Below are positions 48,575 through 55,137 of a stretch of DNA of 55,137 nucleotides, piece after piece. Source of the stretch: Pseudomonas_T sp032052615 (GTDB taxonomy: Bacteria > Pseudomonadota > Gammaproteobacteria > Pseudomonadales > Pseudomonadaceae). Location: the NCBI GenBank assembly GCA_032052615.1, contig DAMBWF010000016.1:1-55137 (forward strand). The letters are read 5' to 3'. The notes under the pieces were generated by a model. The model worked only from the letters and a program-made list of their open reading frames with translations. It was not told where the DNA came from and searched no databases. Position 1 is the first letter of the stretch. Each line of letters opens with the position of its first letter. The position numbers and the translations under genes were made by a program.

Positions 48575-51574
48575 TTAACCTCTTCGTATGCGCTGCTTCG
48601 AATGTCCTTCCTCCGCAGTAACCCCATGCTCAGTGGGCACGAGTGTCCAGATCTTAGCGTCTATCCCGTCGTTTTGAAGCTTGCGCAAGAAGTAACGCGC
48701 TTGCAGAGCGTCATGGGTAGCGATAACGACCTGGAAGCCGTGGTCGACGATGTAGTCGCGCAGCAAATCGAAGACCGCAGACGCGTGTACCAGATCATGA
48801 TGTTGGGTTGGGTCGTCAAGCAGCAGCGCTTTCCAAGGCGACCATTGGTGACTCATGGCCATTGAAAGCAGGAAGGTCAGCTGAAGGTCAGTCAACTGGG
48901 CCTCGCTTGCAACATCAGGTACAGGAGCCGATTTCTTGCCCAGTGGTACAAGGACTTCGGCCTTTTCTCTGTTGTAGTGGGTGAAGAAGTTGAGGCTTGC
49001 TTCGTGGAACCTCGTTTCGCGCACGACCCGCTTGAGCAGTGCCTGCCAGCGGGGCACAACCTTGCGGACGTGCTTCTGAACGTTTCCGATTTCTTTCTTT
49101 AAAAAGGCATCCAGGGCGTCCATGGCTTCCGAGAGCTTGGTTAAATCGGCCAGTTGTCCGGTAGCCATCGCGATTCGCTCATTGAGGTCTGCGAAAAAAC
49201 TCTCTTCCGTGCGATCTAAGCGCTGGGCATCGATGAGTCGTTGCGCCAGCTGCGATTCATTCAGCTTGATCCAAGCCGATATCTCAACCCCAAGATTTTC
49301 AAGCAGCCTCAGGTTGCTCTCCAGATCTGCCAACGTCGAACGCAGAAAGCTAGCGCGGGCCTGAGCGGCTTCTGCGAGAGGATCGCCCTCCAGCCCGAGC
49401 CCTTGCCAACTGGCGCGGAGCGAAGCGAGCTGGGATTGGGCATGCCTGATCGCCTCTTCGGTGGTTCTCACAGCACTGCTCAGCTCTTGCAACTGGCGTT
49501 GTTGTGCATCTAGCGCCGACTGGACAGTATCCACTTGCCCGTTAAGCTCAGTAATTCGATCGTCGAGCTGGTTTTTTTGTACGGTCAGCTCTTCGAGCGT
49601 TCGCACAACAGGTGCGTCCGTCGTAAGGGCAGATAACGTGGCGACCGCCTGATCAAGTCGAGTGAGCGCCTCGCTATGCTGAACACGCGCCTGATCCAGC
49701 GCTGTAACAGCAATATCGAAGGCGTGCTGGGCTTGTTCGAAGTCCTCCTGAGCGACCAATGGCTCCAGACCGGAGCGCCGATCTGTCAGGTTTTTGCGAC
49801 TCGCTGAGACCCCGTCCAGCCGCACCCTGAGCGACTCTTTAGCCAACGGCACTGAATCGCTGGCCAAGATCGGGTAGAGGCGAAACTGAACAATCTCCCG
49901 CTCCAAGACTCGGCGAATATCGTCCAACGCCGCAAGCTTCGCCCGGCAATCCCCCACAGCTTCGAGCGCGGAAACCACCTCAGCGTCGCTCGCAGCCAAG
50001 GCCTCTACAGCTACTTTCAATCGCTGATCGGCAGAGGTCAGACTGGGGTTTATCGCCTGCAAAGCCTTAGCTACGCGCTCCTGCAACTCCGCTGCACCAT
50101 GAGGATATAAACACAGCGGACAGCTTTCTTGCTCTGACGGTAGGTGCTCGGCAATCGATGCCACCGCCTGGCGAATCGCATCTGCGGAAGAACTCAACGC
50201 CTGATAATGAACTCTGGCCGCGTCTTCAGCGGTTTTGCAAGCCTCCTGAACCGCACGTTTTTCATCCAACCTGGCACTCAAATGGGCGAGAGCCTCTCTG
50301 AGAAGATCTGACTCTTTACGGTTCTCCTTCAACCGCTCTTCGGCAGCTTCCCACTCGATGACCAACTGCTGGCCTTCGCGCAGCTGTTTCTCGGTCTGAT
50401 CGAGCGATTGAAGCTGATTGTCGAGCTGAGTGTGCTGATTCCGGATCTGCAGATTACGCTCATGCATTTGCCGCAACGCTGCACATTGTTCTTCGGCGTT
50501 CCTGACGGCAGTCGCAGCCTCGGTCAACACCTGGTTACGATGGTCGACCTGCTGCCTTGCACCAGCTTCATTGACCAGTCGTTCCAGCGCTTGCCCAACG
50601 CTGACAAGCTCCTGTTGAGCGAGCTGGATATTGGTCTCGTGCCCCTGAAGGAGCATCGCGTTTTCCGTTCGGATCTTCGAGTGACTGTCGAGGGTCTCGT
50701 TCGCAGAGGCCAGTTGAGTGTTGAGCGCATCAAGCCGAGACCGCACGGTACTGAAGCTTTCGACCAAGCTGTCCGCCTCGGCCAAGCCTATGATGAGCGC
50801 CTGCACACGCTCTACTTTGATACGTAAGATATCCAACAGCGTGGAGTGGGCGAGCGCCAGGCTGTCCTGATTCACAGGGTCGGAGAGTAGTCCGGTTGGG
50901 ATCTGGTCAAGACTCTGCGTCTGGACAGCAGCCTCGGAAATGGCCCTGGCAAGGTGTTCCTGCGGACGCAAGGCACCAATTGCGCCGGCTGCAGCGATAT
51001 TACGTTCCTGGATGAGTCGATTCCACTCTTGCAATTCTTTCTCAAGATCAATCAACCCCTGCTGTTCACGGTTTTTCTGCTCGGTCAAAGACCTTCGCAC
51101 CGAAGGAAGCGTTGCCCCGGCCCGGGAGCCCTCACGCCCTATCGGAAGCTTCGCCAACTGGGAACCGGCATCCTTCTCTTCAGCCTTAACGATCCATTCG
51201 TTCTCTCTTTGATCTAGCAGATGCGTTAGCCGCAGCAGGAATGGAAGGTCGCTCTTAGGGATACCGGGGAAAAGGGCGGTCAGATCTCCTTCCTGGCTAA
51301 CCTCACCAGCCGCAGTGACTTTGGACGTCGCCGTAAAATCAGCAAAGTTCAAACTGACCTGAGCGAAATCCTCGTCATCCCGAATGACATGGTTAATGCC
51401 GTCGTGGAGGCGTGCAATTCTTCCAGTGAGGCCAAATTCGATGGCCTCAAACAAGGTGGTTTTACCCGTACCATTGGGCGCGAGCACGATAGTTGCGCCT
51501 GGACTCAGCTCGATATCGACACCAGGCCCGAATTTGCGCAGATTCGTCAGCGTTATGGAACTCAACTTGCTCAT
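48575..51574 (-). CDS. Rad50/SMC-like ATPase with zinc hook (LmuB/DdmC-like)
   Basis: A protein of 999 residues. The N-terminal head has Walker A APNGTGKTT (Lys38). Two long coiled-coil arms (about 165-470 and 500-880) flank a zinc-hook CPLC at Cys485/Cys488. The C-terminal head has a signature-like stretch (EAQLTDLQLTFLLSMAMS), Walker B LLLDDP (Asp920-Asp921) and the H-loop VVIATHD (about 949-955). Asp replaces the usual catalytic Glu of Walker B, as I recall is common in ABC-three-component ATPases. The start overlaps the upstream gene's stop (ATGA). It is the third gene of the cassette; the role inferred is DNA-structure sensing in a Lamassu-type defence system. Confidence 0.85.
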   Translation of the reverse strand: MSKLSSITLTNLRKFGPGVDIELSPGATIVLAPNGTGKTTLFEAIEFGLTGRIARLHDGINHVIRDDEDFAQVSLNFADFTATSKVTAAGEVSQEGDLTALFPGIPKSDLPFLLRLTHLLDQRENEWIVKAEEKDAGSQLAKLPIGREGSRAGATLPSVRRSLTEQKNREQQGLIDLEKELQEWNRLIQERNIAAAGAIGALRPQEHLARAISEAAVQTQSLDQIPTGLLSDPVNQDSLALAHSTLLDILRIKVERVQALIIGLAEADSLVESFSTVRSRLDALNTQLASANETLDSHSKIRTENAMLLQGHETNIQLAQQELVSVGQALERLVNEAGARQQVDHRNQVLTEAATAVRNAEEQCAALRQMHERNLQIRNQHTQLDNQLQSLDQTEKQLREGQQLVIEWEAAEERLKENRKESDLLREALAHLSARLDEKRAVQEACKTAEDAARVHYQALSSSADAIRQAVASIAEHLPSEQESCPLCLYPHGAAELQERVAKALQAINPSLTSADQRLKVAVEALAASDAEVVSALEAVGDCRAKLAALDDIRRVLEREIVQFRLYPILASDSVPLAKESLRVRLDGVSASRKNLTDRRSGLEPLVAQEDFEQAQHAFDIAVTALDQARVQHSEALTRLDQAVATLSALTTDAPVVRTLEELTVQKNQLDDRITELNGQVDTVQSALDAQQRQLQELSSAVRTTEEAIRHAQSQLASLRASWQGLGLEGDPLAEAAQARASFLRSTLADLESNLRLLENLGVEISAWIKLNESQLAQRLIDAQRLDRTEESFFADLNERIAMATGQLADLTKLSEAMDALDAFLKKEIGNVQKHVRKVVPRWQALLKRVVRETRFHEASLNFFTHYNREKAEVLVPLGKKSAPVPDVASEAQLTDLQLTFLLSMAMSHQWSPWKALLLDDPTQHHDLVHASAVFDLLRDYIVDHGFQVVIATHDALQARYFLRKLQNDGIDAKIWTLVPTEHGVTAEEGHSKQRIRRG

Positions 51575-52158
51575 TGTTGATCCTCGCTGCCAGTCATCGA
51601 CGCGCGCAGTGATCGAGCAACATCGGCGCCGTTCGTAGTCGACAGCAGCTCCGTCTTCCAGAAGTCAATATGGTCTTTTGTCCACGACTGAGCGGAGGAG
51701 AGCGCTTGTAACGCCGCAACCAGCGGGTCGCTAAGCGTTTCAACATTTCCCGGTGGGTCAAGCGCCGCCAGGAATGTGCGGTCGAGGAACTCCATCGGAG
51801 TTTCCTGCTGCCTGGCTACGACTTTTCGACAAAATCGATCATCCGTTTCAATACGAATGGCCTCATCATGAGTGGCCTCTTGCAAAATGATGAACATGAA
51901 CAGATCGGACGTTTCGGGTTCCGGTAAGACGTCACGAATACTGGCGGCCCACTGGTGAGCCTCTTGTGCCAAGTGAGATGGAAGTTCGATCAACAGAACA
52001 GTTCGCCAGCCGGCCTTCTCTATGCGGGCACGCTTGAGTCGTAGGATTAGTGAGGCGTGTTCAATCTCCGGAAGCTCCATCTCATCCGCCAGTTGTACCT
52101 CATACCGACCTTCCGAACGCTGGCTTATCGCCGCGGCCAATTGTTGCAGTGTCATCAT
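51571..52158 (-). CDS. Middle component of the three-gene cassette (LmuC/DdmB-like)
   Basis: A protein of 195 residues, MMTLQQLAAAISQRSEGRYEVQLADEMELPEIEHASLILRLKRARIEK..., without a motif I can name by sequence alone. It has an alpha/beta N-terminal half (WRTVLLIELPSHLAQEAHQW, DLFMFIILQEATHDEA) and a helical C-terminal end. Size and position fit the middle component of Lamassu/ABC-three-component systems, which bridges ATPase and effector. The ATG is 2 nt after the upstream stop with AAGGA inside that gene, and its own stop overlaps the ATPase start, so all three genes are coupled. Confidence 0.65.
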   Translation of the reverse strand: MMTLQQLAAAISQRSEGRYEVQLADEMELPEIEHASLILRLKRARIEKAGWRTVLLIELPSHLAQEAHQWAASIRDVLPEPETSDLFMFIILQEATHDEAIRIETDDRFCRKVVARQQETPMEFLDRTFLAALDPPGNVETLSDPLVAALQALSSAQSWTKDHIDFWKTELLSTTNGADVARSLRASMTGSEDQQ

Positions 52159-52160
52159 GA

Positions 52161-54152
52161 TCAGTGTCCTTTCCCACAAGCTTCGATTGCCGCTTCGCGC
52201 ACCTGAAGCCAGGCGTTCCAGTGCTTTTGAAAATGTGCTTGCAGCTTGACCAGCGTGCCTGTTCGTAGCTGCTTATAGACTTGAGATCGGGTGACAAGCA
52301 GACGAGGCTGTCGCTCGGCTGCCATGCTATGGCCGGCTTCCAAATCCTCAGCCATACCTGCCTGAAGCAACTCAGTCGCAGACTCCTCTACACCAGAAAG
52401 GATGACTACGGGAGGTGGGGACTGGCCCAGCAGCTTGCGTAGATTGTCATCCCCTAGGCGCCGGGGCCCGTCATTGTCTGCCGGTTCGCCAGACCAGTGA
52501 CGCAGAGCGATGCTGAGCACCTCCCCAATCGGCTCGATCGAACGCCAATGGGCGCCGCCAAGGCCCACACACGCCAGTAACAGCATGATAATTGCGGCTT
52601 CCATCAGATCCACAGTACGGGGCCCAATGCGCAAGGCGTGCTTGGCATTGATGCCTTCGGTCTGGGGGTACATCATCTTCTCGAAAAGAAGCCGGCGGGC
52701 GTCTGGATCTTTGTCTAGCTCGGCTCGCCAAATTTGCCATTTTTCTGCCATGGCAGCCGACAAGTCATAGTCGTTGATGTCATTCAGCTTCTTGCCGACA
52801 CAAACCTGAAGCTGTTGCCATACAACATCATTCATTGCGCTCTGGAGCGCATCCGACTCATCTTTCGTGCCGACGGGCGAGGAAAGCTCGCGCCCCATTG
52901 CACACGAAAGGGCTTCGGAATTATCAAACCAGTGGAGATCGTCAAGATCCCGCTCAGTATCTCCAAGCGTGCCCCGCAATTCATTATGCGCACCTTGACG
53001 CCAGGCAGGCTCCCCCAGGAGCATGGATTCACTGCCCTTTTTCAAATGCAACGCCAGTCGAAGGATCGCGGTGGGCAGAGTGAGCGCCTTGGCGGGACGG
53101 GCATATTCAGCATGCAGTCGAAGCCGCCGGTTCGGAATGTTCTCCGCCCAATGATGATTTACGATTTGCTCGGCAGGGCTGCGAGGAAAAACGGACGATG
53201 TACTGCCGAGGTCGTGCGTGCCGGCGACTGTCCAACCTTGCCCGGGCATTGGGTTTATCAGGTACTGCGTCCAGGTCTGGCCGCCTGGTCGAAGCAGCTT
53301 TTGAAGGTGCACGGCCGTGGTATGGCAAGTCACCGCGTTAGTGTCAGTCGTGCTATCTCCGATATAGCCCAGCAGCACACTCAATGTCATGGCTGAGTCG
53401 CTGAAATGCCTGTCGAGCGACTCAAGCGCTCTTGCTTCCAAGGCACCTTCATCGCCGATGCAGTGAATTTCCAGCATCCGCATCTTTTCGACGATATGGG
53501 CCCAGTCTGTGAACCCGCACCACGTTGTGAGCCACGTATAGACATTCTGGGTGGGCTTATCATCGCGCCTGGCGAGTCCGGCAAGATCTACGCCATCCTT
53601 GCAACAAAGATCCCAGACCTCGCGCAGATGGGTGATCCTGATAATTTCCTGATCCTTATCCTTGCCCTTGATCACAACCTCAGGCCCGGGCAGGGTCAAC
53701 GAAAAGGTGCGCTTGGACGGTTTCACTCCGCCCCCCGGCGGTTTCCAGGTCGCCAAGCTCTTCAAGACCTTCTCCAGTTCGGAGTCGAATTTCTTATCTG
53801 ATGGAGCCTCGGGCTCTTCTTCGGCGGTTGCGGTTTCGGCTGTTTTGGTGGCGCTCGTGGCCTCGGTGACTTGCGTCTTCTTGCGGGGTTTGTAGGACGC
53901 TAGATAGTCAGCCTTGTCGAGGTGCTTATCACTGAATTCGCTGGTTTGCCGCTTGATTTGCAGGTGCTCCCAGTGGTCATCGCTATGGTAAATGACCACG
54001 TCGTCCCACTCAGCAATACCGCCTTGCTCGGCTCCAATACCTAATGGGGCTGGGCGCCCATCCAGGAATTTATCCAGCATGTCCGATAAACGCTGAGCAA
54101 TTACCAGCTTTTCGTAGCGGCCCTTCTGCTCAAGTCGGAACCTTCTTATCAT
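52161..54152 (-). CDS. Effector with Cap4/DUF4297-like nuclease domain (LmuA/DdmA-like)
   Basis: A protein of 663 residues. Residues 1-75 resemble the restriction-endonuclease fold of DUF4297/Cap4 nucleases: GIAEWDDVVIYHSDD, then WEHLQIKRQ, giving the D...QxK catalytic pattern (Asp50/Asp51, Gln65, Lys67). A low-complexity Thr/Ala/Glu linker follows (about 90-125). The remaining 530 residues are mostly helical with one very hydrophobic stretch (EAAIIMLLLACVGLGG) and no domain I recognise. It is inferred to cut or nick DNA when released by the ATPase. ATG 54152 has AAGGGA 6 nt upstream. First gene of the minus-strand cassette. Confidence 0.7.
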   Translation of the reverse strand: MIRRFRLEQKGRYEKLVIAQRLSDMLDKFLDGRPAPLGIGAEQGGIAEWDDVVIYHSDDHWEHLQIKRQTSEFSDKHLDKADYLASYKPRKKTQVTEATSATKTAETATAEEEPEAPSDKKFDSELEKVLKSLATWKPPGGGVKPSKRTFSLTLPGPEVVIKGKDKDQEIIRITHLREVWDLCCKDGVDLAGLARRDDKPTQNVYTWLTTWCGFTDWAHIVEKMRMLEIHCIGDEGALEARALESLDRHFSDSAMTLSVLLGYIGDSTTDTNAVTCHTTAVHLQKLLRPGGQTWTQYLINPMPGQGWTVAGTHDLGSTSSVFPRSPAEQIVNHHWAENIPNRRLRLHAEYARPAKALTLPTAILRLALHLKKGSESMLLGEPAWRQGAHNELRGTLGDTERDLDDLHWFDNSEALSCAMGRELSSPVGTKDESDALQSAMNDVVWQQLQVCVGKKLNDINDYDLSAAMAEKWQIWRAELDKDPDARRLLFEKMMYPQTEGINAKHALRIGPRTVDLMEAAIIMLLLACVGLGGAHWRSIEPIGEVLSIALRHWSGEPADNDGPRRLGDDNLRKLLGQSPPPVVILSGVEESATELLQAGMAEDLEAGHSMAAERQPRLLVTRSQVYKQLRTGTLVKLQAHFQKHWNAWLQVREAAIEACGKGH

Positions 54153-54431
54153 TGCGAATCCCTTCAACAAATCGATGCCCAGAGCACCACTGGCAGTTAG
54201 CCATATACTAATAGACCGACATCGCCGAAAGAACCGTGGAAGGGCTATCTCTGCACGATGGAGTTTGAGCGACGCTACGCGAGCAGTAGCTATCAGCACT
54301 AGTCCCGGCCTGTTTCTGCCGATTGTGGCTCGTTACGCCATTGGTTTCGCTTCTGAAAAGCGACCATTCGACTCGAAAAAATCTCAACCACACATTATCG
54401 CGATGACATCAGCACCAAGGAGGTTCGCCCA

Positions 54432-54761
54432 ATGTCATTGCAGTGCCCTCGCTGTCACTCCCCCAAAGTCGCATCCTTCCATCACGCCATGAAAATCGGC
54501 GCCGCCATTGGCACCGTTGGCGGTGTTGCACGTGGCGTTAGCGCTGCCCTGGCCGGTGGTCAAGCTGGCGCAGCTATCGGCGCGTTCGCCGGCCCTGTCG
54601 GCATCACCCTCGGTTCCGTGTCGGGCGCCATCCTCGGCGGCCTGGCCGGCGGCGTGGGCGGCTGCGCGCTCGGCGCTCAACTGGGCGAGTCGCTCGACCG
54701 CCACGTCCTGGCCCACAACCTCTGCCTGCTCTGCGGTCACCGCTTCAACCTGCCGGCCTGA
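54432..54761 (+). CDS. Zinc-ribbon and glycine-zipper protein
   Basis: A protein of 109 residues: an N-terminal CPRC knuckle and a C-terminal CLLCG knuckle flank a Gly/Ala-rich central region with GxxxG repeats (GAAIGTVGGVARGVSAALAGG, GITLGSVSGAILGGLAGGVGG). The two knuckles could together bind one zinc, holding a membrane-inserting glycine-zipper hairpin. Function is unknown; similar small genes occur with DUF932 genes on islands. AAGGAGG lies 8 nt before the ATG. The 279 nt between it and the divergent cassette must hold both promoters; I cannot pick them with confidence. Confidence 0.8.
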   Translation: MSLQCPRCHSPKVASFHHAMKIGAAIGTVGGVARGVSAALAGGQAGAAIGAFAGPVGITLGSVSGAILGGLAGGVGGCALGAQLGESLDRHVLAHNLCLLCGHRFNLPA

Positions 54762-54854
54762 TCGGCACCCACAGCCTTCTCATTTCAATCTTCCGGTCGG
54801 TGCTGCGCCTCGCGCGGCGCTTTATGCCGGCTTGCACCCAAAGGAATCGTTCAC

Positions 54855-55137
54855 ATGGCACATCTCGTGGAAACCATGGCTTACGCTGGCGCAACTCCGT
54901 GGCACGGCCTGGGCAATCAACTCACTCAGAAACAACCCATCGAAGTCTGGCAACGCGAAGCCGGTATGGACTGGCAGATCCTGGAAAGCCCCGTGCACTT
55001 CAAATCGGATGCCGTCGGCCACTTGGGCGCGATCCACTCCTTCCCTGAGCAGAAGGTGCTGTTCCGTTCGGACACCAAGGCACCGCTGTCGGTGGTCTCG
55101 CAGCGCTATCACACCGTGCAGCCTCGTGAGGTATTGG
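54855..55137 (+). CDS. DUF932 (phage/plasmid-like) protein, 5' part
   Basis: The first 94 residues of a gene cut by the window end: MAHLVETMAYAGATPWHGLGNQLTQ..., then MDWQILESPV, KVLFRSDTKAPLSVVSQRYHTVQPREVL. The TPWHGLG opening and the L(A/S)VVS-x-RY-x-xVQPxE stretch are typical of DUF932/TIGR03299 proteins found on phages, plasmids and islands. Function unknown. AAGGAA precedes the ATG. It lies 93 nt after the glycine-zipper gene on the same strand. Confidence 0.88.
   Translation, partial: MAHLVETMAYAGATPWHGLGNQLTQKQPIEVWQREAGMDWQILESPVHFKSDAVGHLGAIHSFPEQKVLFRSDTKAPLSVVSQRYHTVQPREVL

Larger units (their letters stand above)
47026..55137. mobile_element. Left part of an integrative genomic island at ssrA
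   Basis: From the ssrA 3' end to the window end the genes are an integrase, a three-gene defence-like cassette, a zinc-ribbon/glycine-zipper protein and a DUF932 phage/plasmid-type gene. None is core. By eye the cassette is less GC-rich than the chromosome to the left. The right end lies outside the window. Confidence 0.85.

Noticed and set aside
47026..55137. A second copy of the ssrA 3' end (attR) inside the window
   Set aside because: Looked for GGTTCAAATCC...GGCTCCACCA downstream of the integrase and saw none; the right end must be beyond the window.

Overview
This window reads as a stretch of a high-GC gammaproteobacterial chromosome, most likely Pseudomonas or a close relative. Three things point there: the PNPase, FtsH, CarA and Fur proteins are of the pseudomonad type, the gene strings rimP-nusA-infB-rbfA-truB-rpsO-pnp, grpE-dnaK-dnaJ-dapB-carA-orf-carB-greA and fur/bamE-rnfH-ratA-smpB follow the pseudomonad order, and the tmRNA tag is ANDDNYALAA. 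Identification is by recognition of protein families; nothing was searched.

Layout. 1-5.4 kb: end of a thiolase gene, an RlmI-like methyltransferase, a DUF2845 protein, a rhomboid protease, CsbD and BON stress proteins, and an unusual zinc-finger/membrane/TPR protein. 5.5-14.2 kb (minus strand): the translation and RNA-decay cluster pnp, rpsO, truB, rbfA, infB, nusA, rimP, preceded by initiator tRNA-Met and tRNA-Leu(GAG). 14.5-20.7 kb (minus): secG, tpiA, glmM, folP, ftsH, rlmE. 20.7-32 kb: yhbY (plus), then DUF4149, greA, carB, a LysE exporter, carA, dapB, dnaJ, dnaK and grpE, all minus. Sigma-32-like promoters precede grpE and dnaK, and a terminator-bearing leader precedes carA. 32.1-36.3 kb: recN with a LexA-like box, fur, bamE, rnfH, ratA, smpB. 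36.3-43.2 kb: an L/D-lactate utilisation locus, lldR divergent from lldP-lldD-dld, with a perfect 25-bp palindromic operator. 43.3-46.5 kb: a small exported protein and a hybrid sensor kinase.

46.7 kb to the end: ssrA (tmRNA) is followed directly by a P4-type integrase. This marks the left end of a genomic island that runs off the window. Its main cargo is a translationally coupled three-gene minus-strand cassette: a nuclease-like protein, a small middle protein and a Rad50/SMC-like ATPase with a zinc hook. I read it as a Lamassu (Cap4-type)/DdmABC/ABC-three-component anti-phage or anti-plasmid system. It is followed by a zinc-ribbon/glycine-zipper protein and the start of a DUF932 phage/plasmid-type gene.

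The core part is ordinary housekeeping sequence with several readable regulatory sites: two tandem terminators ahead of rimP, the rpsO-pnp hairpin, heat-shock promoters, an SOS box, the LldR operator and the carA leader. The most interesting parts are the island defence cassette, the four short repeats ahead of the integrase, and an interleaved inverted-repeat pair at about 3.85 kb. No stretch longer than about 300 bases lacks a gene.
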